Source of the DNA: Polaribacter aestuariivivens
GTDB taxonomy: Bacteria > Bacteroidota > Bacteroidia > Flavobacteriales > Flavobacteriaceae
Length of the DNA: 64,000 bases
Direction of reading: 5' to 3'
NCBI RefSeq assembly: GCF_005885675.1
Contig: NZ_VANR01000002.1
Coordinates: 558,001 to 622,000, forward strand
How positions within the stretch are numbered: the first letter of the stretch is position 1; the number at the start of each line of letters is the position of its first letter. Shown here piece by piece: positions 54,018-62,987 of the stretch. The translations under genes and the position numbers were made by a program. Under the pieces are notes generated by a model. The model had not been told where the DNA came from and did no database searches. It saw only the letters and a program-made list of their open reading frames with translations.

Positions 54018-54162
54018 TATCGAATATTATAAATGAATATTACGATAAGTTTTTTCGACTTATCAATTAATAAATTTTGTGGAATGTAATTTATTGATAA
54101 ATCTTAATAATGCAACAAATATATATTTTTTTTATCGTATTGATAAAAATGTAGTAAAAAAG
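54018..54162 (-). promoter_or_regulatory. Promoter region of the maltodextrin operon
   Basis: On the minus strand TATATTTG (54116-54123) matches TAnnTTTG. Three copies of TTGATAA/TTATCAA occur (54060-54066, 54094-54100, 54140-54146), and two inverted repeats: GATAAGT-N7-ACTTATC (54044-54064) and TTTTTATC-N5-GATAAAAA (54129-54149). A LacI-type site adjoins at 54161-54180. Confidence 0.5.
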
Positions 54163-54180
54163 TTACGACGACGGTTTCGT
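54161..54180 (-). promoter_or_regulatory. LacI-type operator, written into the 3' end of the regulator gene
   Basis: On the minus strand it reads ACGAAACCG-TCG-TCGTAACT, identical at 17 of 20 positions to the site upstream of SusC (55258-55277). It covers the last codons and stop of the LacI-type gene, where ACG, CCG, TCG, TCG are unusual codons for this genome. It lies 37 bases upstream of the transporter -7 element. Confidence 0.6.
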
Positions 54181-55185
54181 AGATTCTCTCAATTTTAAAT
54201 CACTAGAAATTACAATCTTTTTAGGTTTAAAAACTTCAGACTCATTTTCAATTCTATCTATTAATAATGCTACTGCTTGTTTACCCATTGTAAAACCATG
54301 TTGTGCAATCGTAGTTATTGAAGGAGAAGAATATTCTGATATCAAACCGTCTGTAAAACCTATTATAGACATATCTTCAGGTACTTTAAAACCTTTCTCT
54401 TTTGCTATTCTCATTGCATTTGCTGCATAAATTTCATTTACAGCAAAAACAGCATCAATATCTTCATCAAATACTTTTTCTATTTGTTTTTTAATATCTT
54501 TCTTCTCATCAACCTCTACTATAAAGTTTTCATTGGTTTTTATATACTCTTCAATCAAGGCTTTTTCATATCCCTGTCTCCTTAAAGCACCGACATTTAC
54601 GTGATTTGGTGTTGTTATTAATGCAATTTTTTTGTTTCCATTATCTAATAAGTGTTTTGTTGCTTTGTAGCCAGCACCAACATCATCTACAACTACTTTA
54701 TCACACAAAATTTCGTCTACAACTCTGTCAAAAAGTACTAAAGGAATCTCTTCTGTTACCAATCCTTTAAAATGATTAAAGTCTTTATTTTCAAGCGTTT
54801 CACTTGCAATAGAAACAATTAAACCATCTACACTACCATTTGATAAAACTTTTAAAGTTTCTACTTCTTTTTTATAAGATTCGTTTGAGAAACAAACCAT
54901 AATATTATAGCCTCTTTCATTTGCCCCATCTTCAATACCCATAATCACTGTAGAGAAAAAATGATGAACTATTTTAGGCAAAATAACTCCTATTACTTTT
55001 GTTTTTTGATTACGAAGTTGAAGTGCTAGATTATTTGGTTTATAGTTATAGTGGTTTGCATATGCCTGAATTTTTTCTTTTGTTTCAGAACTAATTTCAT
55101 GACTATCTTTTAAAGCTTTGGAAACTGTAGAGGTCGAAACACCTAATTCCTTTGCAATTGTTTTTATGGTAATTTTTTGCTTCAT
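54163..55185 (-). CDS. LacI-family transcriptional regulator
   Basis: A 340-residue regulator. The N-terminal LacI helix-turn-helix reads TIKTIAKELGVSTSTVSKAL, followed by the hinge region YNYKPNNLALQLRN. The periplasmic-binding-protein-like sensor fold occupies about residues 60-335 (GVILPKIVHHFF, GLIVSIASE, VVVDDVGAGYKAT, GFTDGLISEYSSPSITTIAQ). It sits between the two halves of the alpha-glucan locus and probably responds to maltose or a related sugar. Near-identical candidate sites upstream of each half suggest direct control of both. Whether it activates or represses is not settled by sequence, though site positions favour activation. Confidence 0.93.
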   Translation of the reverse strand: MKQKITIKTIAKELGVSTSTVSKALKDSHEISSETKEKIQAYANHYNYKPNNLALQLRNQKTKVIGVILPKIVHHFFSTVIMGIEDGANERGYNIMVCFSNESYKKEVETLKVLSNGSVDGLIVSIASETLENKDFNHFKGLVTEEIPLVLFDRVVDEILCDKVVVDDVGAGYKATKHLLDNGNKKIALITTPNHVNVGALRRQGYEKALIEEYIKTNENFIVEVDEKKDIKKQIEKVFDEDIDAVFAVNEIYAANAMRIAKEKGFKVPEDMSIIGFTDGLISEYSSPSITTIAQHGFTMGKQAVALLIDRIENESEVFKPKKIVISSDLKLRESTKPSS

Positions 55186-55257
55186 TTTTTATGAAAAGTA
55201 AAATTTTAAAGTTCTTTTTTACTGAATTAATGATATTTAAAGAAAAAAGTTGTCAAC

Positions 55258-55277
55258 ACGAAACCGATTTCGTAACT
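55258..55277 (+). promoter_or_regulatory. LacI-type operator upstream of the alpha-glucan SusC
   Basis: ACGAAA-CCGA-TTTCGT is a perfect dyad with a central CG, typical of LacI-family sites, followed by AACT. It lies in the 201-base divergent gap between the regulator and SusC, 31 bases upstream of a TATATTTA near-consensus -7 element (55309-55316). Confidence 0.65.
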
Positions 55278-55386
55278 TTTAAAATATTGAAAATACATGT
55301 TCTATATATATATTTACAAGGTGGAATGTAAATTTATTGTTAAGAACAGAAAATCAAATTTACAGTTATTATTTAACAAATTATAC

Positions 55387-58311
55387 ATGAAAAAATTTAA
55401 ATTATTGTTAATTGGACTTCTTTTAACTACATCTTTTAGCATGTTTGCACAACAAACAGTAAAAGGTATTGTAAAAGAAAAAACATCTGGAGAGCCTTTA
55501 CCAGGTGTAAGTGTAGTAGTTAAAGGTACAACAAAAGGTACTGAAACCGATTTTGATGGAAACTTTCAAATTACCAAAGTAAACACAGGAGATATTCTTG
55601 TATTTAGGTATTTAGGGTATGCCAACAAAGAAATTACTATTGGAACTAATTTAAACTTAACAGTTTTATTAGAGGATTCTGCAGAGCAATTAGATGAAAT
55701 TGTAGTTGTTGGTTACGGAACCACAACTGTTAAAGATGCTACTGGTTCTGTTGAGGCTATTACTGCTAAAGAATTTACAAAGGGTAATATTGTTACTCCA
55801 GAAAATTTATTAAGCGGACGTGTTGCTGGTGTTAACATTACAACAAGTGGTGCTCCAGGTTCTGGTTCTTTAATTAGAATTCGTGGTGGTTCTTCTTTAA
55901 ACGCTTCTAATGACCCATTAATTGTTATTGACGGTTTACCAATGTCTGGAACTGCTGGAGGATCTAGAGGTGTTTTAGCAAGTATTAACCCAAATGATAT
56001 TGAGTCTTTTTCAGTTTTAAAAGATGCTTCTGCAACTGCCATTTATGGTTCTAGAGGTGCAAATGGGGTTATTATCATTTCTACAAAAAAAGGTAGAAGT
56101 GAGTATTCTTTAGATTACGATTTCCAAATGGGTTTTGGTGAAATTAAAGATCGTGTAAGTGTTTTTAATGGAGATGAGTTTAGAAACTTAGTAAATAATA
56201 GAAGACCAAGTGATGCTGGTTTATTAGGTACAGCTAGTACAAATTGGCAAGATGAAATTTATCAAAAATCTGTTTCTACACAACACAACTTAACTGCAAG
56301 AGGTCAAATTTTTGGATTTCTTCCAACAAGACTATCTGTAGGTTTTGCAAATATTGAAGGAAACATATTAACTTCTCAATATGATAGAGCTACAATATCT
56401 CTATCTATGAATCCTAGTTTTTTTAATGACCATTTAAAAGTAAACTTAAACTATAACAGAGCTTTTGAAGATAATCGTTTTGCTGATGCAGGACAAGTTG
56501 GCGCTGCTTTACGTTATGATCCATCACAACCTGTAAGAGATGCTTCATCTCCATTTGGTGGCTTTTATCAACATTTCACAAGAGATGCTCAAGGTAGAGT
56601 AATCATGCAAAATGGTACACGAAACCCTGTTGCTGCTTTATTACAAAACAATAACAGTTCAGATGTTTTTAGACATTATGGAAATTTAAAAGTAGACTAT
56701 AAATTTCACTTTTTACCTGAGTTAACAGCAACTGTTAATCTTGGTTTCGATAAATCTATTGGAGAAGGAACAAATATAAGTTCTTTACAAAGTCCTGCAA
56801 GTTTTAACGACGTTTTTGTAGGTAATGACTCAGCATATAGAAACGAAGTTTTAAACGAATCTTTAGATGGATATTTAAACTACGTAAATACTTTTGGTAA
56901 AATTAAAGCAGATATTACTGCTGGTTATTCTTACCAAACTTTTAATGGTTCTGGTAGCGATACTGGAAACAGAAGAAATCCAAACGATCAAGGAGCCACT
57001 ACCTATGCAAATACACCTGTAGTTTTAGTAGGTTTTTTAGGAAGAGCTAATTTTACATATAATGAAAAGTACTTATTAACTTTAAACTACAGAAGAGATG
57101 GAACATCAAGATTTGGTCCTGAAAATAGATGGGGTAATTTTGGTGGAGCTGCTTTAGCTTGGAGAATAAGTGATGAAGAATTTTTGAAAGGAAACGATGT
57201 TATTTCCGACTTAAAATTAAGAGCTTCTTATGGTGTTAATGGACAACAAGATGGTATTGCAGGAGATTTATATTTAGACAGATACCGTTTTGGAAACCAA
57301 AACTCACAATATATCTTTGGAGGAAACCCAATTCAAGCAACATTTCCTTTAGAAAGAAGTAGTTTAAAATGGGAAAATACAGCAACTATTGAACTTGGTT
57401 TAGATTACGGTTTATTCAACAATAAGTTAACAGGTTCTATTAACTATTTCCAAAAAAACTCAACAGATTTATTATCTGACGCTCCAGTAGCAGACGGTTC
57501 TAACTTTACAAACAGAGTTTTACAAAACGTTGGAGATTTACAAGTAAATGGTATTGAATTCACATTAAATGCAGATGTTATTAAAACAGAAGATATTGAT
57601 TGGAACATTAACTTTAACGCAACATATTTGGATAGAGAAATTGAAAAACTAGCATTAAATCAAGATATTACAACTGGAGGTATTGCTGGAGGTACAGGAA
57701 ACTTTATTCAACTTTACAGTGAAGGTTTCGCTCCAAATTCATTCTTTGTTTACAAGCAACTATATGATAATGCAGGCCAACCAATTGAAGGAGCTTATGC
57801 CGATTTAAATGGAGATGGAATTATAAATAATGATGATAGATATTTGAAAGAAAACCCACAAGCAGATGTTACTTTAGGTTTTCAATCTAACTTCAATTAT
57901 AAAAACTTTGATTTAGCATTTAACTTAAGAGCAAGTATTGGAAATTATAATTACAACAACGTAAATTCATCATTAGCACAGTATGATTTATTACAAGATA
58001 ATGCTGTTTTAGGAAATTTACCAACCTCTGTGTTAGAAACTAATTTCCAAAGAACTTCAGATGTAATACTTTCTGATATTTATTTAGAAAATGCATCATT
58101 CTTAAGAATGGACAATATTACTTTAGGTTACACTTTTGATAGACCAATCAAAAAATTTGCATCTAACAGCATACGTTTGTGGGCTGGTATGCAAAATGTA
58201 TTTACCGTAACAAATTACTCTGGTTTAGATCCAGAAGTATTTAATGGTATAGATAACACTATTTACCCAAGACCAAGAACATTTTTGGTGGGTGCAAACA
58301 TTAAATTTTAA
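55387..58311 (+). CDS. susC: SusC-like TonB-dependent transporter (alpha-glucan locus)
   Basis: A 974-residue SusC homologue. ATG 55387 starts the signal MKKFKLLLIGLLLTTSFSMF. The frame to 55297 runs back through the promoter. A carboxypeptidase-like domain (VKGIVKEKTSGEPLPGVSVVVKG), DEIVVVGYGTTTVKDATGSV, the plug (LIRIRGGSSLNASNDPLIVIDG, AIYGSRGANGVIIISTKKG) and a barrel ending FLVGANIKF follow. It should import maltodextrins together with SusD. The next gene follows after 14 bases. Confidence 0.95.
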   Translation: MKKFKLLLIGLLLTTSFSMFAQQTVKGIVKEKTSGEPLPGVSVVVKGTTKGTETDFDGNFQITKVNTGDILVFRYLGYANKEITIGTNLNLTVLLEDSAEQLDEIVVVGYGTTTVKDATGSVEAITAKEFTKGNIVTPENLLSGRVAGVNITTSGAPGSGSLIRIRGGSSLNASNDPLIVIDGLPMSGTAGGSRGVLASINPNDIESFSVLKDASATAIYGSRGANGVIIISTKKGRSEYSLDYDFQMGFGEIKDRVSVFNGDEFRNLVNNRRPSDAGLLGTASTNWQDEIYQKSVSTQHNLTARGQIFGFLPTRLSVGFANIEGNILTSQYDRATISLSMNPSFFNDHLKVNLNYNRAFEDNRFADAGQVGAALRYDPSQPVRDASSPFGGFYQHFTRDAQGRVIMQNGTRNPVAALLQNNNSSDVFRHYGNLKVDYKFHFLPELTATVNLGFDKSIGEGTNISSLQSPASFNDVFVGNDSAYRNEVLNESLDGYLNYVNTFGKIKADITAGYSYQTFNGSGSDTGNRRNPNDQGATTYANTPVVLVGFLGRANFTYNEKYLLTLNYRRDGTSRFGPENRWGNFGGAALAWRISDEEFLKGNDVISDLKLRASYGVNGQQDGIAGDLYLDRYRFGNQNSQYIFGGNPIQATFPLERSSLKWENTATIELGLDYGLFNNKLTGSINYFQKNSTDLLSDAPVADGSNFTNRVLQNVGDLQVNGIEFTLNADVIKTEDIDWNINFNATYLDREIEKLALNQDITTGGIAGGTGNFIQLYSEGFAPNSFFVYKQLYDNAGQPIEGAYADLNGDGIINNDDRYLKENPQADVTLGFQSNFNYKNFDLAFNLRASIGNYNYNNVNSSLAQYDLLQDNAVLGNLPTSVLETNFQRTSDVILSDIYLENASFLRMDNITLGYTFDRPIKKFASNSIRLWAGMQNVFTVTNYSGLDPEVFNGIDNTIYPRPRTFLVGANIKF

Positions 58312-58325
58312 TTAATAAAGAATTA

Positions 58326-59939
58326 ATGATGAAAAAAATATTTAAAATAGAAAAAATAGCTACGTTATTTCTTGTAATAGTTATGGCAATGTCATCTTGT
58401 ACAAAAGATTTAGACATAACTCCAAAAGACGATCAAGATTTATTAGGTGAAGATTTTTTCACAAAAGAAACTGCTTACAAAGAATTATTGGGTGGAGTTT
58501 ATGGAAACCTTTCTTTAACGGGTGTAGACGGTCCAGGTTCTTCTTTTATTGATGGTTTAGATGCTGGTACAAGTCAGTTTGGTAGAGTACTATTATACCT
58601 ACAAACATTATCTGCAGATCAAATGATTTGGTCATACGAAAATGACCCAGGTACAAGAGAAATACAACGTAATATTTGGAATGCAAACGATCCTATTATT
58701 TTAGGTATGTTTGGTAGAAGCCATGTAACAATCGCTTTTGCAAATAACTTTTTAAGAGAAACAACAGATGCTAAACTAGCAGAAAGAAATGTTTCTGATG
58801 CAATTAAGGCAGAAATAACTACTTATAGAGCAGAAGCACGTTTATTAAGAGCAATGTCATACTACTACATGATGGATTTATTTGGGCAAGCAAACTTCAC
58901 AACAGAAGAAGACCCAATTAACACGCCACCAAAAGCATATGATAGAGCACAACTTTTTGACTTTATAGAATCTGAATTAAAAGCAATTGAAGCTGATTTA
59001 CCAGATCCATTATTAAACGAACATGGTAGAGCCAGCAAAGGAGTTTCTTGGATGATTTTAGCTAAAATTTACTTAAATGCAGAAGTGTATATTGGTCAAG
59101 ATAAATATACAGAATGTATAGATTATTGTAAAAAAATAATTGCTGGAGGATACACTTTGGCAACACAATATTCTCATAATTTCATGGCAGATAATGATGT
59201 AAATTCTGCTAAAAATGAAATCATTTTTCCATTAATTTCTGATGGTACTTTCACACAAAACTTTGGACCAACTACAGTAATGGTTAACGGATCTGTAGGT
59301 AGTTTAGAAGTAAATGGTGCAGCTTTAGGAGTTGGCGCTGGTGGCTGGGGAGGCGCACTTAGATTAAGAAAACAATTTGTAGAATTATTTGAAGCTAGTA
59401 TTTACAACAACGATACCAGAAATGGAATAATTTCAGGAGGAAGAAGTAAAGAAATTACAGATATTTCAAACAAAGATCAAGGATATATTTTAGAAAAATT
59501 TTCTAATGCAAAATCAACAGGAGGTTTTGGTGTAGACCAAACATTTGTAGATACAGATTTTCCTTTATTTAGATTAGCTGATGTATACTTAATGTACGCA
59601 GAAGCACATTTAAGAGGTGGTGCTGGAGCTACAGTTGCAAATGTAGAAGGTTACATCAATGCATTAAGAACAAGAGCTAATAACCCACAAAATAATTTAA
59701 CAATTTCAGATATCAATTTATCATTTATAATTGATGAAAGAGCAAGAGAGTTGCATTGGGAAGCTCATAGAAGACAAGACTTAATTCGTTTTGGACGCTT
59801 TACTGGTGGAAATTACAACTGGGCTTGGAAAGGTAATGGTACCAATGGAATTGCATTATCTGCAGATTTAAAATTATATCCAATACCTTCTGCAAGTTTA
59901 AAATCAAACCCAGAGTTAAAACAAAATCCTGGATATTAA
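58326..59939 (+). CDS. susD: SusD/RagB-like starch-binding lipoprotein
   Basis: A 537-residue SusD homologue with lipoprotein signal (KIATLFLVIVMAMSSC). N-terminal TPKDDQDLLGEDFFTKETAYKELLGGVYG, the helical YRAEARLLRAMSYYYMMDLFG, a middle region with FPLFRLADVYLMYAEAHLRGG, and C-terminal DERARELHWEAHRRQDLIRFGRF with PIPSASLKSNPELKQNPGY are all canonical. It is the surface lid of the SusC transporter and binds maltooligosaccharides. The SusE-like gene follows after 21 bases. Confidence 0.95.
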   Translation: MMKKIFKIEKIATLFLVIVMAMSSCTKDLDITPKDDQDLLGEDFFTKETAYKELLGGVYGNLSLTGVDGPGSSFIDGLDAGTSQFGRVLLYLQTLSADQMIWSYENDPGTREIQRNIWNANDPIILGMFGRSHVTIAFANNFLRETTDAKLAERNVSDAIKAEITTYRAEARLLRAMSYYYMMDLFGQANFTTEEDPINTPPKAYDRAQLFDFIESELKAIEADLPDPLLNEHGRASKGVSWMILAKIYLNAEVYIGQDKYTECIDYCKKIIAGGYTLATQYSHNFMADNDVNSAKNEIIFPLISDGTFTQNFGPTTVMVNGSVGSLEVNGAALGVGAGGWGGALRLRKQFVELFEASIYNNDTRNGIISGGRSKEITDISNKDQGYILEKFSNAKSTGGFGVDQTFVDTDFPLFRLADVYLMYAEAHLRGGAGATVANVEGYINALRTRANNPQNNLTISDINLSFIIDERARELHWEAHRRQDLIRFGRFTGGNYNWAWKGNGTNGIALSADLKLYPIPSASLKSNPELKQNPGY

Positions 59940-59960
59940 TTCTAAAACAATTTTGAAACA

Positions 59961-61058
59961 ATGAAAAATATAAAAAGATTTTCAATTATTACAACAATTG
60001 CACTTGTATTATTAGTGTTCAATTCTTGTGACGATAGTTCTGAAAAATTTGAAATCAGAACACCAGATGCCCCAGTTTTACAAGAACTAAACTTTGCAAG
60101 GTTAGAGTTAGATGCAGTAAACACAAATAACCCAGCAGTTACTTTAAACTGGGCTGAGGCAAACTACGGACAACAAGCATCTGTAAACTATTCAATAGAA
60201 TTTTCTAAAACAGAAGATTTTGCTGAATCAACTGTAGCTACAACAGTTACTGGAAAAACATCAGTAACATTATCTGTAAGTGAAGTAAATACAGCTGCAG
60301 GTAATGCAGGTTTAAACCCTTTTAATTGGGAGAATGTTTACATTAGAGTAAATGCAAGTTTAGGAACACAAGATAGTCAAAAAGTACCGTCAAACTCAGT
60401 ATTACTAGAAGTTTACCCATACTTTAATTATACCTTTAATGATTATTATTTAGTAGGAGATGCAACAGCTCCTGGTTGGGACAACAACAATAATAATCCA
60501 GCACTTTTTAGAGATCCTAATGATGCAAACAGGTATTTTTACACTGGTTTTTGGGCAGAAAACGGACACTTTAAAGTATTATCAACACCTGGAGAATGGC
60601 AACCGCAATATGGTACAGATGATGGTACAACTGTAGGTGCAAATTTAGGTGGAGGAACAGATCCAGAAAGATTTCCTTATGGAGGTGGAAACGGAATTCC
60701 TGCAGGCTTTTATACATTTGAGATAAACTTTGCAACCAATACCTTTTCCTTTGAAGTTTTTGATGCATCAGGAAAAACAAGTCCTGCTTCTTTAACACTT
60801 AAAGGTTCTAGTACAACAGATATCGCAATGAATGCCTTGGCATTTGATGGTCATATATGGTATGCTAAAAACGTAAAATTAACTCCTGGAAATGTAGAGT
60901 TTGAAACTGGTGCTGGGGCTAAATGGGGTAGTTCTACTTCTTTTTCTGGAATTGCTACAGATGGAGGTGGCGTAATTCCTGTTGTTGTGGAAGATAATTA
61001 CGATGTATGGTTTAATGATTTAACAGGTCGTTATATCTTAATTCCTTTAAATTTATAA
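59961..61058 (+). CDS. susE: SusE-like starch-binding lipoprotein
   Basis: A 365-residue lipoprotein (signal MKNIKRFSIITTIALVLLVFNSC). Residues about 30-150 form the SusE-type Ig-like domain (ELDAVNTNNPAVTLNWAEANYG). Two starch-binding modules follow: FNDYYLVGDATAPGWDNNNNNP at about 155-270 and a second at about 275-365 (SLTLKGSSTTDIAMN ... FEVF/GRYILIPLNL ends). Trp, Tyr and Asn in W.NN and GEWQPQYG are likely starch contacts. The layout matches Bacteroides SusE: one Ig domain plus two binding modules. It sits on the outer surface. Confidence 0.85.
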   Translation: MKNIKRFSIITTIALVLLVFNSCDDSSEKFEIRTPDAPVLQELNFARLELDAVNTNNPAVTLNWAEANYGQQASVNYSIEFSKTEDFAESTVATTVTGKTSVTLSVSEVNTAAGNAGLNPFNWENVYIRVNASLGTQDSQKVPSNSVLLEVYPYFNYTFNDYYLVGDATAPGWDNNNNNPALFRDPNDANRYFYTGFWAENGHFKVLSTPGEWQPQYGTDDGTTVGANLGGGTDPERFPYGGGNGIPAGFYTFEINFATNTFSFEVFDASGKTSPASLTLKGSSTTDIAMNALAFDGHIWYAKNVKLTPGNVEFETGAGAKWGSSTSFSGIATDGGGVIPVVVEDNYDVWFNDLTGRYILIPLNL

Positions 61059-61085
61059 TATCAAAATAACTTATAAAAAACAAAA

Positions 61086-62918
61086 ATGAATATTTATATA
61101 AAAAGATTAAGCTACTTGTTTTTATCATTAACACTTTTACTAAGTGCTTGTGATGCTGAAGAGAGCTTAACAATAACAAGCCCAGAAGCTGAGTTTGTTT
61201 TAGACACACCAGGAATCAGCAACATTTTCCTAAATTTTGCTTTGCCTAATAACCCTGCATTTACAATTACTTGGAGTGATGAAGTAAATACAGGAGCAAC
61301 TTACGATGTTGAAATGTCTTTGGATGCAGATTTTGCAAGTCCAATTGTATTGGGTACAACTGAGAAAAATAATTTTTCAATGACAGTAGATAATTTAAAT
61401 ACTGTTTTAAATAATGCGAATGTAAAATCATTTTTACCAACGCCAATTTTTCTTAGATTAAATACTGGAACTGCAGTATCTAACGTAATTTTATTTCAGG
61501 TATCTAAATACGCTGTAGAAATGCCTACAGTTACAGGTCCTGATAGTTCAACAGGTATTGTATTATCAGACGTAGATCCAGATTTGGTAGCAACTACTGT
61601 TACTTGGGAAGATCCAGAAATCACAAGCACGAGTTCCATTGAAATATCTTATGAATTACAAATGGTAAGTAGTGGAGCTGGTTTTAACAATCCTGTTATT
61701 TTAGGAAACACCTCTGAGCTATCTTTGGATTTGAAACATGGTGAATTAAACACTTTTGTTTTAGATAACGGAGGTACAGCTGGAACAGCATCTGACTTTG
61801 ACTTTAGAATAAAAGCAACTGCAAAAACTGCAGCTGGTGATTTATTTAGAACTTCAGATGCAATAACACTTACAATAACTCCATATGACGTTGCCTTACC
61901 TCCTGCTCTTTACGTAGTTGGTGCTGGTGCTGTAGATGCTGGTTGGGGATGGACTTCTCCAGTAGAACTACTTTTACAAGGAAAAACATATTCTGGAAAC
62001 ATAAAATTAAGTCCAGATAATGGTGGAAATTTCAGGTTTTTTACAGACAAAACTTTAGAGTGGGCTTCACCAAGTTATAATTTCCCTTATTTTTCTGATA
62101 GAGGATACACAATTGATAGCAACTTTGAAAATGCAAATGATGGAGACTCTAACTTCTTATTTACAGGAACTGCTGGAGAATATTTCTTAGAAATAGACAC
62201 GGAAGCTGAAACAATTACTTTAGGTCCTGCAGTTGTTGGTCCAAATTGTAACTTTGATCAACTTTGGGTAGTTGGTGCTGGTGCTGTAGATGCTGGTTGG
62301 GGTTGGAGTAATCCAATACAAATTAGTTGTACTGGAACTGGTGTTTACGAAGGAAACATCAACTTAACAAACGATGCTTTTAGATTTTTCTCAGATAGAA
62401 CTTTAGAATGGGGTTCACCAAGTTTCAACTATCCTTACTACGAAAATGCAGGATATACAATAGATGCTAGGTTAGAAAACGCTTCAGATGGAGACAGCAA
62501 TTTTAAATTCAATGGAACTCCTGGTCAATATGGTTTAACAATAGATGATGTAAACAAAACAATTACTTTAAGTGATCCTATTAAATTATGTGAATTTGAT
62601 CAATTATGGCTAGTTGGTGCTGGTGTTCCTGATGCTGGTTGGGGATGGACTTCTCCAGTTGCATTACCTTGTACAGGAGCAGGAGTTTATTCTGGTCAAG
62701 TTACTTTTGCAAATGACGCGTTTAGATTCTTTACTGATAGAACTTTAGAATGGAGTTCTACAAGCTATAATTTCCCTTATTTTGAAAATGAGGGCTATAC
62801 TATAGATGCTAATTTTGAAAATGCTAGTGATGGAGATAGTAACCTTAAGTTTGTTGGAACTGCTGGAACCTATACATTAACTATAGATACAGTAAACAAA
62901 ACAATCGTTTTAAATTAA
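61086..62918 (+). CDS. susF: SusF-like surface starch-binding lipoprotein with three tandem modules
   Basis: A 610-residue lipoprotein (signal MNIYIKRLSYLFLSLTLLLSAC). Two SusE-type Ig domains occupy about residues 30-265 (NNPAFTITWSDEVNTGATYDVEM; VATTVTWEDPEITSTSSIEISY). Three closely similar modules of ~110 residues follow, at 275-391, 392-505 and 506-610. Each starts L(Y/W)(V/L)VGAG..DAGWGW and contains FRFF(T/S)D(K/R)TLEW, (Y/F)N(F/Y)PY and GYTID. They are presumably starch-binding modules with aromatic platforms, but of a sequence type distinct from those in the SusE-like neighbour. It is the last of four genes before a terminator. Confidence 0.85.
   Translation: MNIYIKRLSYLFLSLTLLLSACDAEESLTITSPEAEFVLDTPGISNIFLNFALPNNPAFTITWSDEVNTGATYDVEMSLDADFASPIVLGTTEKNNFSMTVDNLNTVLNNANVKSFLPTPIFLRLNTGTAVSNVILFQVSKYAVEMPTVTGPDSSTGIVLSDVDPDLVATTVTWEDPEITSTSSIEISYELQMVSSGAGFNNPVILGNTSELSLDLKHGELNTFVLDNGGTAGTASDFDFRIKATAKTAAGDLFRTSDAITLTITPYDVALPPALYVVGAGAVDAGWGWTSPVELLLQGKTYSGNIKLSPDNGGNFRFFTDKTLEWASPSYNFPYFSDRGYTIDSNFENANDGDSNFLFTGTAGEYFLEIDTEAETITLGPAVVGPNCNFDQLWVVGAGAVDAGWGWSNPIQISCTGTGVYEGNINLTNDAFRFFSDRTLEWGSPSFNYPYYENAGYTIDARLENASDGDSNFKFNGTPGQYGLTIDDVNKTITLSDPIKLCEFDQLWLVGAGVPDAGWGWTSPVALPCTGAGVYSGQVTFANDAFRFFTDRTLEWSSTSYNFPYFENEGYTIDANFENASDGDSNLKFVGTAGTYTLTIDTVNKTIVLN
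61908..62915 (+). repeat. Three tandem binding-module repeats
   Basis: Codons 275-391, 392-505 and 506-610 of the SusF-like gene encode three copies of one module. The openings of copies one and two are almost identical in DNA as well (around GGTGCTGGTGCTGTAGATGC). Confidence 0.9.
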
Positions 62919-62927
62919 AAGTAGTTC

Positions 62928-62966
62928 AAAAAGGCTATAAACATATGTTTATAGCCTTTTTTTCTT
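62928..62966 (+). terminator. Strong terminator after the SusCDEF operon
   Basis: A 34-bp perfect dyad, AAAAAGGCTATAAACAT followed by ATGTTTATAGCCTTTTT, then TTTC. It lies 10 bases after the SusF-like stop and 22 bases before the next start codon. Confidence 0.88.
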
Positions 62967-62987
62967 AAAAAACTAAAACTAATAAAT

